From Calothrix anomala FACHB-343 (GTDB taxonomy: Bacteria > Cyanobacteriota > Cyanobacteriia > Cyanobacteriales > Nostocaceae), in assembly GCF_014696435.1 (NCBI RefSeq), contig NZ_JACJQG010000016.1, positions 89,714-153,713 of the forward strand: 64,000 nucleotides of DNA. The letters run 5' to 3'. Positions 53,616 to 61,491 of the stretch are shown one piece after another. Both the position numbers and the translations under genes were made by a program. The notes beneath the pieces were generated by a model that was not told the origin of the DNA, searched no databases, and saw only the letters and a list, made by a program, of their open reading frames with translations. Position 1 is the stretch's first letter, and the number at the start of each line of letters is the position of its first letter.

Positions 53616-54635
53616 TTATCTCATATTTTGCTTTTTCTCGGCTTTGGGATCGCGATTGGCTACTGCTGCGAGTTCTGCATCCATTAAGGTGCGTCCGGTG
53701 GCGGCGAGGTAGACATCATCTAAGCTGGGGCGAGATTGAGCTATGCCGAAAATGGGTAAGCCTGCTGTATTTAGGGCTTGCTGAATGGTAATTAGGGCGT
53801 CATTTTGCGGTGTTACCACTAAGTTTAGGGAATTACCTTGAGCGCTGTTAATAATTACTTCCTGCACTAATGGCAAAGTTTGCAGCAGGTGTTTGGCTTT
53901 TTCGGCTTCTTCGATGGGGGAGAATTCGCGGATGCGCAAAGTAATGCGATCGCCTCCGACGCGATCTTTTAATTGTGATGGCGTACCTGATGCAATCACC
54001 ACACCGCGATCGATAATCGCCACGCGATCGGCTAGGGCGTCAATTTCTTCTAAATAATGGCTAGTAATTAATACTGTGGTTCCGGAGGCGCGTAACTTCC
54101 GCAAAAATTCCCAGACGATAAAGCGGCTTTCGATATCCAGCCCTACTGTTGGTTCATCTAACACCAACACATCTGGGGCGTGAAGCAATCCCGCCGCTAA
54201 ATCTAGGCGTTTGCGTAATCCGCCTGAATAAGTTCCTGTTTTTTTATCAGCATATTCTTGCAAATTGAGTAAATCTAATACTGTCTCAATTCGCTGTTTC
54301 GCGATCGCTTTGGGGAGGTGATAAAGCGCAGCTTGCAGTTGCAGCAGTTCTCTACCAGTCAGCACCTTATCTAAAGCGACTTCTTGAGCCACATAACCAA
54401 GCTTTTGTCTGGCTACTTTGGGGTTAGCTAACACCGAAATTCCAGATACTTCGATTTTGCCAGCATCCGGGGTGGTGAGCGTACACAAAGCACGCAGAGT
54501 AGTAGTTTTGCCAGCGCCATTGGGGCCAAGCAAGCCAAAGATTTCTCCTGATTCTACAGTCAAGGTGACATCTTTGACGGCTTCAACCGTGCCATAGCGC
54601 TTTTGCAGATTTTCAATTAAAACGGCGGGAGCCAT
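53616..54635 (-). CDS. ABC exporter ATPase (DrrA/daunorubicin-resistance type)
   Basis: I start at the ATG at 54635 (MAPAVLIENLQKRYG, 339 residues). The protein has the Walker A GLLGPNGAGKTTTLRAL, Q-loop, signature YSGGLRKRLDLAAGLL, Walker B PDVLVLDEPTVGLD and switch His (TSHYLEE). The C-terminal domain of about 90 residues (HLLQTLPLVQEVIINSAQG...SRPSLDDVYLAATGRTL) is the one found in DrrA-type ATPases. It drives the permease encoded downstream. The gene order (ATPase then permease) and the intact motifs support a working exporter. Confidence 0.92.
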   Translation of the reverse strand: MAPAVLIENLQKRYGTVEAVKDVTLTVESGEIFGLLGPNGAGKTTTLRALCTLTTPDAGKIEVSGISVLANPKVARQKLGYVAQEVALDKVLTGRELLQLQAALYHLPKAIAKQRIETVLDLLNLQEYADKKTGTYSGGLRKRLDLAAGLLHAPDVLVLDEPTVGLDIESRFIVWEFLRKLRASGTTVLITSHYLEEIDALADRVAIIDRGVVIASGTPSQLKDRVGGDRITLRIREFSPIEEAEKAKHLLQTLPLVQEVIINSAQGNSLNLVVTPQNDALITIQQALNTAGLPIFGIAQSRPSLDDVYLAATGRTLMDAELAAVANRDPKAEKKQNMR

Positions 54636-54850
54636 GACAGCTAATCCCCAACGATACAAATCTCAACAAAGTCTATATATATTGTAGTTGAGGAGTGCCA
54701 GTTAAATAGTTGAATGAGAACATCCTACCAATCCGAGCATTGAGGTATGTCTTGATGTTTTTATATGCAGTACAGTCAAGGTAGAAGTTTTGCGCATTTG
54801 GGATGCCTAGCAATTAAACTTCTATCTTTGTAAAAAAAGTTGATTCTGCC

Positions 54851-55318
54851 ATGCTATCTAACTCCTGTACAAAAAGTGTCCTGGCTCCAGGTATTTTACG
54901 GAAAGTACACCACATTGCACTCAACGTTAAGGATATGCAAGCTTCCCGACATTTTTACGGGACTATTTTAGGATTGCACGAACTCACAGGTGATGAAGTA
55001 CCCGCCACATTAGTTGAACTTGTCGCCGCCGGGAAGGTAGCTAATTTTATTACTCCCGATGGCACAATTATTGATTTGTTTGGCGAACCAGAATTATCAC
55101 CGCCAGATCCCAATCCAGAAAAGACTTTTACTAGAGCTTATCATTTAGCTTTTGACATTGAGCCGCAGTTGTTCGATCAAGCTGTAGCAGTAATCAAAGA
55201 TAATCAAATTGCGATCGCACACGGCCCTGTTACTCGTCCTACAGGTAGAGGTGTCTACTTTTACGATCCTGATGGTTTCATGGTTGAAATTCGTTGCGAT
55301 CCCGAAGATAGTCAATAG
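54851..55318 (+). CDS. VOC-superfamily (glyoxalase/bleomycin-resistance-like) protein
   Basis: A 155-residue protein with the VOC beta-alpha-beta-beta-beta fold: VHHIALNVKDMQASRHFYGTILGL with a possible metal His (about 20-21), then AYHLAFDIEP (second His) and GVYFYDPDGFMVEIRC with the final Glu. These positions match the metal ligands of glyoxalase I/dioxygenase-like proteins. The substrate cannot be told. It is alone on the plus strand and followed by an AGACGCGAT palindrome. Confidence 0.88.
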   Translation: MLSNSCTKSVLAPGILRKVHHIALNVKDMQASRHFYGTILGLHELTGDEVPATLVELVAAGKVANFITPDGTIIDLFGEPELSPPDPNPEKTFTRAYHLAFDIEPQLFDQAVAVIKDNQIAIAHGPVTRPTGRGVYFYDPDGFMVEIRCDPEDSQ

Positions 55319-55329
55319 TCATTTGTTAG

Positions 55330-55349
55330 AGACGCGATAAATCGCGTCT
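55330..55349. repeat. Dispersed palindrome (AGACGCGAT-AA-ATCGCGTCT)
   Basis: Perfect 9-bp arms, then TGTACAATTGTC. Located just after the VOC gene stop codon. A related copy is at 55925-55944, before the next gene cluster. Confidence 0.7.
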
Positions 55350-55409
55350 GTACAATTGTCATTTTCAATGCCCAATGCCCCATGCCCCATGCCCCATGCC
55401 CAATTCCCA

Positions 55410-55895
55410 TCACCATAATTTAATTAACTGTTTACCTTCTAAAAATAAATCAAATCTGTGCATATCTTTTTCTGACTCGAAGGCGGCTATCGGCAAGTAG
55501 TGAAATTGTGCTTTTGTTATATATAGAAAATAAAATTCACCTTTTTTAACTACTTTTATAAAATGCTCATATCTGAGTTTGGTGATACTACCATCTTCAA
55601 AAAATATGGCGATAAAATTTTCATCCATTTCGCAATATCTGTTTTGAAAATTTAAGGCAGAAGTTCTTCCTTCTAGACGTAACCAATAAGGTACAGAGAG
55701 CATGTAAGCTAGGAATCCCAAGAAATATAATAACCACCAACTAAATTTTTGTTGGATGATGGACAAAATAATATCTATAACGGCTAAAACTGAAAATAGA
55801 ATTAAGAAAAATTTCATCCGTTTATAATAATCAACGGCAATAATTCCTCTTAGTTCTTTAGGCGATATTTGAAATTGCTTGGTTTTAATTAGCAT
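55410..55895 (-). CDS. YcxB-like small membrane protein
   Basis: I start at the ATG at 55895 (MLIKTKQFQISPKEL, 161 residues); the ATG at 55910 lies inside a repeat. Two adjacent hydrophobic helices (about 27-70: RMKFFLILFSVLAVIDIILS and WWLLYFLGFLAYML) are followed by a soluble region with TKLRYEHFIKVVKKGEFYFLYI, as in YcxB-like proteins. The function of that family is unknown. It stands alone between two repeat-rich gaps. Confidence 0.65.
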   Translation of the reverse strand: MLIKTKQFQISPKELRGIIAVDYYKRMKFFLILFSVLAVIDIILSIIQQKFSWWLLYFLGFLAYMLSVPYWLRLEGRTSALNFQNRYCEMDENFIAIFFEDGSITKLRYEHFIKVVKKGEFYFLYITKAQFHYLPIAAFESEKDMHRFDLFLEGKQLIKLW

Positions 55896-55924
55896 AATGT
55901 TATTAGTCATTAGTCATTAGTCAG

Positions 55925-55944
55925 AGACGCGATGAATCGCGTCT
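55925..55944. repeat. Dispersed palindrome (AGACGCGAT-GA-ATCGCGTCT)
   Basis: Third copy of the family, followed by TGTACAATTGTCCCCC and a run of CTTGTCC-type units, as at 63884-63903. Confidence 0.7.
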
Positions 55945-56007
55945 GTACAATTGTCCCCCTTCCCTTGTCTTCCTTGTCACCCTTGTCCTCCTTCCCTTCT
56001 CTAGCTC

Positions 56008-57639
56008 CTAGTTGGGCGCAACTACAGGTAATAAAAGTTGAGAATTCGTCTCACCTCCACAACGGATTGTTAAGGTAATAATTTGAGCATTCAGCAAACC
56101 TTCGCTATTAATTACTGCGCCAGTTCCAGAGTTCATGGGGTAGGCGGGAAAACAAGCTGCACTCAAACTCAAGCGCAAAGCATGACCTTGAGGGATACGG
56201 GCACAAGTCGCTTGCAGTTGCATTTTCAACGGTGCGGGATTTGTGCCGATTGGACAATGTATATAACCTTGGGTTAAATTATATACCTTTCCATCAGGAT
56301 GAACCTCAGAGAGGATGGCGCACAAATCGTAACTTGCTCGATCGGCGCTACAAAAGATTTCTAGGATGATATCTCCGGCTATATGTAAGTCTGCTGCAAG
56401 GGGTTCGGTAGTGTAGGTTAATACATCGGCACGTAAATCTAAATGCGATCGCTCAAATACTCCGGCTGGTATCGCTGCATGACCGCCTAAAGCGGGAACC
56501 GGTCGCCAAGGATCGTGAACTAATACATCGGAATTTTGGCTATGAGATTGACGATTGGCGGTGAGGCTTCCGGAATCTTCGCGGATGCTGGCTAAACCAG
56601 TTGTTGACAAGTAATAGAATTTTTGGTTTGATACTTTTAAGCTAGGAAAATTGCGCCAAATATTGCTTCCCATTTCAAATAAGCACACAGGTTCTTCTTG
56701 CAGTAAACCTGTATCGATATCTTTAAGAAATTGATTGAACCAGCGAATTTGCATTATATCTACAGGGCTAGCTGCATTCAATCCGAAGTCAGCATCACCA
56801 ACTTTTCGACCCCAAGGTAAATGCGCCCAAGGCCCGACTAAGAGATGTTGGGGCGTGCTACGGGCTGCCATATCGTCATATAACTGTAGAGTTCCCCGCA
56901 GGTAAGTATCAAACCAGCCGCCAATGTGAAACATGGGCAAATCAACAGATCGTAAGTGGCGTTTGGGTGAAAGTTCTTGCCAGTAAGCTGCGTCTTCTTG
57001 AGAATTAGCTAGCCAATCGTGATAAAAAGATTCTGGGGCGAGAGATTGGAGAATTTCGGGATTATTTACAGGAAGATTACGAGAAAGAGCAAATAATGCT
57101 TGATAGACTACTTTATCTTGACGCAACCGGGCGGTTTCCGTTACTAATTGAATTGCCCATGCTAGATTTGTTTGCAAACAGAATGCGCCGCCTTCATAAG
57201 CCCAATCTGCATATAAATCATAGCCAATCATTGCCGGACATATTGTTTTTAAAGCGGCTGGTTGGTTGACTGCGGCATATAGTTGCGTCATTCCTTGATA
57301 GGAAAAGCCATACATCCCCACCTTACCATTACTTTGGGGAAGGCTCGCCGCCCAATTTACCGTGTCTTCACCGTCGGTAATTTCATGACTAAATAATTTA
57401 AATTCTCCCTCAGAACTGCCTCTTCCCCGGACATCTTGAATCACGACGATGTAACCTTGGGCTGCATACCAAGTAGGATGAGCATATACTACAGTAGATG
57501 CGATCGCTCTACCATAAGGTTGTCTCATTAATAATATCGGAAACTCCCCCTCCCCATCGGGACGGTAAATATCTGCATCTAAGCGTGTGCCATCACGGGT
57601 TTGCATTGATGCTGTTTGCTTGGGAAGAACTGTAAACAT
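56008..57639 (-). CDS. CocE/NonD family hydrolase (X-Pro dipeptidyl-peptidase S15-like)
   Basis: A 543-residue serine hydrolase: N-terminal alpha/beta-hydrolase domain with TRDGTRLDADIYRPDGEGEFPILLMRQPYGR, VIQDVRGRGSSEGEF, and the nucleophile elbow GMYGFSYQGM (Ser at about 120). The C-terminal jelly-roll (about 330-543, LHIAGDIILEIFCSADRASYDLCAILSEVHPDGKVYNLTQG) is typical of S15/CocE proteins. Family members cut peptides, cocaine-type esters or beta-lactam side chains. No signal peptide is seen. The natural substrate is unknown. Confidence 0.9.
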   Translation of the reverse strand: MFTVLPKQTASMQTRDGTRLDADIYRPDGEGEFPILLMRQPYGRAIASTVVYAHPTWYAAQGYIVVIQDVRGRGSSEGEFKLFSHEITDGEDTVNWAASLPQSNGKVGMYGFSYQGMTQLYAAVNQPAALKTICPAMIGYDLYADWAYEGGAFCLQTNLAWAIQLVTETARLRQDKVVYQALFALSRNLPVNNPEILQSLAPESFYHDWLANSQEDAAYWQELSPKRHLRSVDLPMFHIGGWFDTYLRGTLQLYDDMAARSTPQHLLVGPWAHLPWGRKVGDADFGLNAASPVDIMQIRWFNQFLKDIDTGLLQEEPVCLFEMGSNIWRNFPSLKVSNQKFYYLSTTGLASIREDSGSLTANRQSHSQNSDVLVHDPWRPVPALGGHAAIPAGVFERSHLDLRADVLTYTTEPLAADLHIAGDIILEIFCSADRASYDLCAILSEVHPDGKVYNLTQGYIHCPIGTNPAPLKMQLQATCARIPQGHALRLSLSAACFPAYPMNSGTGAVINSEGLLNAQIITLTIRCGGETNSQLLLPVVAPN

Positions 57640-58239
57640 AGGAGGAAGGGGGTTAACAATTCAAAATTCAAAATTCAAAATTCAAAATTAAAGACATTTT
57701 CAGTCTGGGTATAAATCCCCGTCTGAAAATGATACTACGTATAGACGTAGGTGTCTTAAACCCTGTTATTTACGATAAGGGGGACAAGGAATTTTAGATT
57801 TTAGATTTGCGATGGGTGGATTCAAATCTAAAATTTAAAATCCAAAATTGTTTCAATGCCCAATGCCCAATGCCCAATGCCCATTGTCTATTTTTCTAGT
57901 TGTTGTCGACGAAGTTGACAAAAGTAGGAGATTTTGGCACTAATTACCTGTTGATGGCGTCAATTATCTCACTAAGCTCTACTGCATCAGATTTTCTGAT
58001 GCAGTAATTTTATAGGAAAAAGCTAGGTTCAAAACCTCGCCCCTAGTGGGCGAAAGAATCCTTGTTTCCCAAGGTAGGTAGAAACCCCAACGCCAGTTCT
58101 CTCAAGTCGGGACACCCGCCCACGAGACTGGCTCCCCCTTGTGGGTGGCTGTCTTTAATTTTGAATTTTGAATTTTGAATTTTGAATTTTGAATTGATTC
58201 ATGTTTGGATTGTCGGGAATTTTTAGCAAGCTGATTTAG
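57640..58239. other. Structured intergenic region with repeat tracts and hairpins
   Basis: 600 bp without a gene. It holds TTTTGAA-type runs (57657-57687 and 58155-58197) and a GCCCAAT tract (57855-57884). A perfect hairpin CTGCATCAGA-TTT-TCTGATGCAG follows, with TAATTTTA after it (57982-58012), like a terminator with no gene before it on the plus strand. A second structured block (58039-58153) has arms CGCCC/GGGCG and GACACCCGCCCAC / GTGGGTGGCTGTC. A small RNA ending at the first hairpin is possible. Confidence 0.4.
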
Positions 58240-60474
58240 ATGATAATGGTAAATTACATTCGCAATAAAGGTATAAAAATTTTTAGCTTGCTAAGTAAGC
58301 TAATGTCTTTTATTATGCAATTTTCTTTTATTTATAGACTTTCGCGCTTAATTAAGCGATCGCTGTTGATTCTCTTTGCATTATCATTTGCTACAGTATT
58401 GCTGCTCAATCACCTCACCCCAGTAGCAGCGCAAATTTCGCCGTCACCCCAGGAAGAAATTCGCGGGGTATGGCTAACTAATAATGATTTTGACATTTTG
58501 AGCGATCGCGCGAAACTGCAAAACACCATTACAGAACTACGTCGCTTGAACTTTAACACCATTTATCCCCTAGTTTGGAATGATGGTTATACAAAATATC
58601 CCAGCGCTGTAGCTCGACGCGCAGGTATTCCCTTTTATTTTAAAGGTAAAGAAGGGCAAGACATAATTGCAGACATCGTTAATCAAGCCCGTAGTCAAGG
58701 AGTACTCGCTATTCCTTGGTTTGAGTTTGGTTTCATGGCTCCCCTAACTTCCGAACTCGCCGCAAATCATCCCGATTGGCTGACGCAAAAGCAAGATGGA
58801 ACCCAAACTTCTATTAGCGCTGCGGGTGAAGTCGCTTGGCTGAATCCCTTTCACCCAGAAGTGCAACAATTTATTACTGATTTGGTATTAGAAATTATCA
58901 CCCAGTATAACGCTGATGGCATTCAATTTGACGACCACATGAGTTTACCGGTTGATTTTGGCTACGATAAATACACAATCAACTTATATACTCAAGAAAC
59001 TGGTAGCCCACCGCCACCAAATCCCCACGCCCAAGCTTGGAAGCAATGGCGTGCAGATAAAATCACTGCTTTTATGATGCAGCTAAATCGAGCAGTGAAA
59101 GCGAGAAAACCCAATGCAATTTTCTCTGTATCTCCCAATTACTACGATTTTGCTTATAAATATCAACTCCAAGATTGGCTGAACTGGGTAAGGTTGGGTG
59201 TAGTTGATGAGTTAATTGTCCAGCTTTATCGTAACGATTTGGATAGTTTTAATAGTAAACTCACCAGCCCAGAAATTATAGAAACTCAACAATTAATTCC
59301 GACTGGTGTTGGTATTATGACAGGCTTGAGAAATCGCCCAGTTTCTATACAACAAATTCAATCTCAAGTACGGGCGGCACAACAACGGGGTTTAGGTGTA
59401 ACCTTTTTCTATTATGAAAGTCTGTGGGATTATGGACAAGAACCAGTAGCCCAACGCCAAGCAGGTTTTCAAGAAATTTTCCCCAATCCGGTTGTGCGGG
59501 ATACTTCTCAGGTGATTGCGCGTAAGCCTAGCTTTAATAGTATATCTGTTCCTTTATATACTAAAGGTTCCGTTGGGCAACGGGGACGCGGTTATTTTAT
59601 GGAAGTATCTGTTGCTGGGGGTCAACCAAAACGGGTGTTAATCGATACAAATTCTGCTGGGTTGAGAGTTCCGCCGGCATTTCTCGGTAATGCGCCTATC
59701 AATAGAACAGGTCAAATTATCAAAGAAGTTCTCAGTGATGGCACTGTTTTAGAAGGTGAATTAGCTTACACTATTATGCAGATTGGTTTGATCCCTACAG
59801 ATGAACCTATCCCTGTACAAATTGTTACCAGTCGTCAATGTCTGCCGCAAAAACCGAATTGTTCTGCAAAAAGCGGTGGAGCATTTTCTGGTATTATTGG
59901 CGTCAACTATGGCGAAGCTGTACTTCCCTATAATCCTTTGCGGAAACTCCCAGGAAATCTCAGTAGCGGATTGATTATTAGTGGTAATGGTGGCGGTAAA
60001 AATAACGGTAATTTAATTCTGGGTTTAACCGCTAATAATCGCGAAGGTTTTAGCATGGTTCCCTTAAGTCAACAACCTGGGATTAATGATATACCGGGTA
60101 ATAGATGGAACTCGCAACTGAATGGAGTTTGTTTAACTATTGCCGGGACTGCTGTAAAAAATGCCTGCAATAGTATTATGGTTGCGGATACAGGAGTAAT
60201 TAATGCTGCGACAGAATTACAATCTGCTGCTCTTATGGGTAAGCTGAAACCTGGAAGATTGCGTCCGGAAAATGCTGTGAAGGTGACAATTCCGGGAATT
60301 TTTGACTACAGTGTCAAACCAGGAAATCGCGACGGATTTAATGTCTGGAGCGTGAATATTAACCCTAAGGCGGAAAATCCTGTAGTTTTAAATCCGGGAA
60401 TTGGATTTTTTGACAAATACGATGTATTGTTTGATCCGGTAAATGGACAACAGGGTTTTCGCAGTCGCAGGTAA
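58240..60474 (+). CDS. Secreted GHL10/DUF187-like glycosidase fused to an aspartyl-protease-like domain
   Basis: A 744-residue protein. The N-terminus has a hydrophobic segment (about 40-62) ending near VAAQ, a signal peptide or anchor; in-frame ATGs at 58246, 58303 and 58315 make the exact start uncertain. Residues 72-415 form the glycosyl-hydrolase-like GHL10 (DUF187) TIM barrel: EIRGVWLTNNDFDIL, LNFNTIYPLVWNDGYT, GVLAIPWFEFGFMAP, DGIQFDDHMSL. These proteins probably act on cell-wall or extracellular glycans. From about 430 a second domain follows with VLIDTNSAGLRV (D469) and MVADTGVINA (D650), the two Asp-Thr motifs of a two-lobed pepsin-like fold; the first is DTNS rather than DTGS. The fusion is unusual, and peptidase activity is unproven. 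Confidence 0.85.
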   Translation: MIMVNYIRNKGIKIFSLLSKLMSFIMQFSFIYRLSRLIKRSLLILFALSFATVLLLNHLTPVAAQISPSPQEEIRGVWLTNNDFDILSDRAKLQNTITELRRLNFNTIYPLVWNDGYTKYPSAVARRAGIPFYFKGKEGQDIIADIVNQARSQGVLAIPWFEFGFMAPLTSELAANHPDWLTQKQDGTQTSISAAGEVAWLNPFHPEVQQFITDLVLEIITQYNADGIQFDDHMSLPVDFGYDKYTINLYTQETGSPPPPNPHAQAWKQWRADKITAFMMQLNRAVKARKPNAIFSVSPNYYDFAYKYQLQDWLNWVRLGVVDELIVQLYRNDLDSFNSKLTSPEIIETQQLIPTGVGIMTGLRNRPVSIQQIQSQVRAAQQRGLGVTFFYYESLWDYGQEPVAQRQAGFQEIFPNPVVRDTSQVIARKPSFNSISVPLYTKGSVGQRGRGYFMEVSVAGGQPKRVLIDTNSAGLRVPPAFLGNAPINRTGQIIKEVLSDGTVLEGELAYTIMQIGLIPTDEPIPVQIVTSRQCLPQKPNCSAKSGGAFSGIIGVNYGEAVLPYNPLRKLPGNLSSGLIISGNGGGKNNGNLILGLTANNREGFSMVPLSQQPGINDIPGNRWNSQLNGVCLTIAGTAVKNACNSIMVADTGVINAATELQSAALMGKLKPGRLRPENAVKVTIPGIFDYSVKPGNRDGFNVWSVNINPKAENPVVLNPGIGFFDKYDVLFDPVNGQQGFRSRR

Positions 60475-60500
60475 AGGGACTTGCAGCTAAATGGATAACT

Positions 60501-60540
60501 TGTTGACGGTTGACGGTTGACGGTTGACTGTCAACAGCGC
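60501..60540. repeat. Heptamer tandem repeat (TTGACGG)n
   Basis: Four TTGACGG units ending in GACTGTCAACAG, between the GHL10-like gene and a nested hairpin repeat. It corresponds to the GTCAAC tract at 51311-51358 in reverse. Confidence 0.7.
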
Positions 60541-60559
60541 TGACGATGGATTGTGCAAC

Positions 60560-60690
60560 TTACAGCAGTTTTCACCTATTTAAACCACATCTGTCGTAGG
60601 GGCACGGCATCGACAATCTTTTGGTATATACAATAATTTTACTGGTGCCGTGCCCCTACAGCGTGGTCTATTTACAGGAAGATGCTGTAA
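60560..60690. repeat. Nested hairpin repeat (GTAGGGGCACGG family), copy at 60.6 kb
   Basis: Inner arms GTAGGGGCACGGC (from 60596) and GCCGTGCCCCTAC (to 60659) are enclosed by ACCAC/GTGGT and by TTACAGCA (60560-60567) with TGCTGTAA (60683-60690). It is the same architecture as at 15.4 and 48.4 kb, with different outer arms. A separate GTAGGGGCGGGGTAACCCCG hairpin follows at about 60729-60749. Confidence 0.75.
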
Positions 60691-60790
60691 AAATATTCCA
60701 ATCATAAACTTACCAAACCCCCAACTCGTAGGGGCGGGGTAACCCCGCATAGGTGTCAATTTAACGTGAAAGGCTTTGTTGCTCAAGATA

Positions 60791-60872
60791 TTCGATCCCC
60801 CTAAATCCCCCTTAAAAAGGGGGACTTTGATTCTTTTCCCCCCTTTTTTAAGGGGGGTTAGGGGGGATCGAA
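60791..60872. repeat. Long C/G-rich palindrome (TTCGATCCCCC ... GGGGGGATCGAA)
   Basis: Arms TTCGATCCCCCTAAATCCCCC and the matching GGGGGGTTAGGGGGGATCGAA close over TTAAAAAGGGGGACTTTGATTC and its partner, giving a double-hairpin structure of about 80 bp. Palindromes of this composition are common in cyanobacterial genomes and may be non-autonomous mobile repeats. Confidence 0.7.
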
Positions 60873-61017
60873 AGTTTATGATGCAAAGAGAGAGAACCCC
60901 AAATACTTACGCTGTATCCATCTAAGCTTAAATTGACACTAATGGGGGTTACCCCGCCCCTACAATTTGGGATAATTTATTTTTTGGAGTTCCCTTATCC
61001 TGAGGCTCCGCCTCAAT

Positions 61018-61080
61018 TTATCAGAAGACGAGGCGGAGCCTCGCAATACGCATTTCCAGCCGGAGGCTGGAAACGAGATA
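61018..61080. repeat. Dispersed hairpin repeat, copy 2 of 2 in window
   Basis: Near-identical to 801-862 (GAGGCGGAGCCTC, then CCAGCCGGAGGCTGG, then AACGAGATAT). Here it is preceded by GAGGCTCCGCCTC, the inverted form of its own first module, and runs straight into the 21-bp tandem repeat. Confidence 0.7.
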
Positions 61081-61087
61081 TTACAAT

Positions 61088-61297
61088 CAATGTTGTGTTG
61101 ATTGCAATCAATGTTGTGTTGATTCGCGTCAATGTTGTGTTGATTGCAATCAATGTTATGTTGATTGTCGTCAATGTTGTGTTGATTGCAATCAATGTTG
61201 TGTTGATTCGTGTCAATGTTGTGTTGATTGCAATCAATGTTGTGTTGATTCGCGTCAATGTTGTGTTGATTGCAATCAATGTTGTGTTGATCGCAAT
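61088..61297. repeat. Ten-copy 21-bp tandem repeat (minisatellite)
   Basis: Ten units of CAATGTTGTGTTGATTGCAAT with variation mainly in the last six bases (ATTGCAAT, ATTCGCGT, ATTGTCGT). Because 21 is a multiple of three, the block is open in more than one frame on both strands, and one plus-strand frame would spell INVVLIA/INVVLIR heptads. There is no start signal or gene around it, so I treat it as a DNA repeat. Each unit has an internal ATCAAT...ATTGAT-like symmetry. Confidence 0.85.
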
Positions 61298-61491
61298 CGA
61301 TATCAAGGTGTCATGTCTCAGACAAGGGACTCCGCGCCGATTGCATCAAAGTGCGATCGCATTATTATACCAATTCTCTGTTGACAAACCAAAATAACGA
61401 AAAAGTTGATGATTATGTCAGAAATTGATATTCTGCACAGAGGATTAATTTCATATCAGTATCTTAAGCTTACTTAGCAATTGATTAATTT

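Noticed and set aside
58021-58060. Possible tRNA T-arm (GGTTCAAAACC)
   Set aside because: The surrounding stem does not pair as a T-arm, and no acceptor, D-arm or anticodon arm can be drawn.
61088-61297. CRISPR-like array
   Set aside because: Units are directly adjacent with no spacers, and there are no cas genes in the window.
60933-61397. Open frame reading through the 21-bp repeat (154 residues, INVVLIA heptads)
   Set aside because: It has no supported start, runs through a dispersed repeat before the array, and an equally long frame is open on the opposite strand (61013-61306), so composition explains it better than coding.
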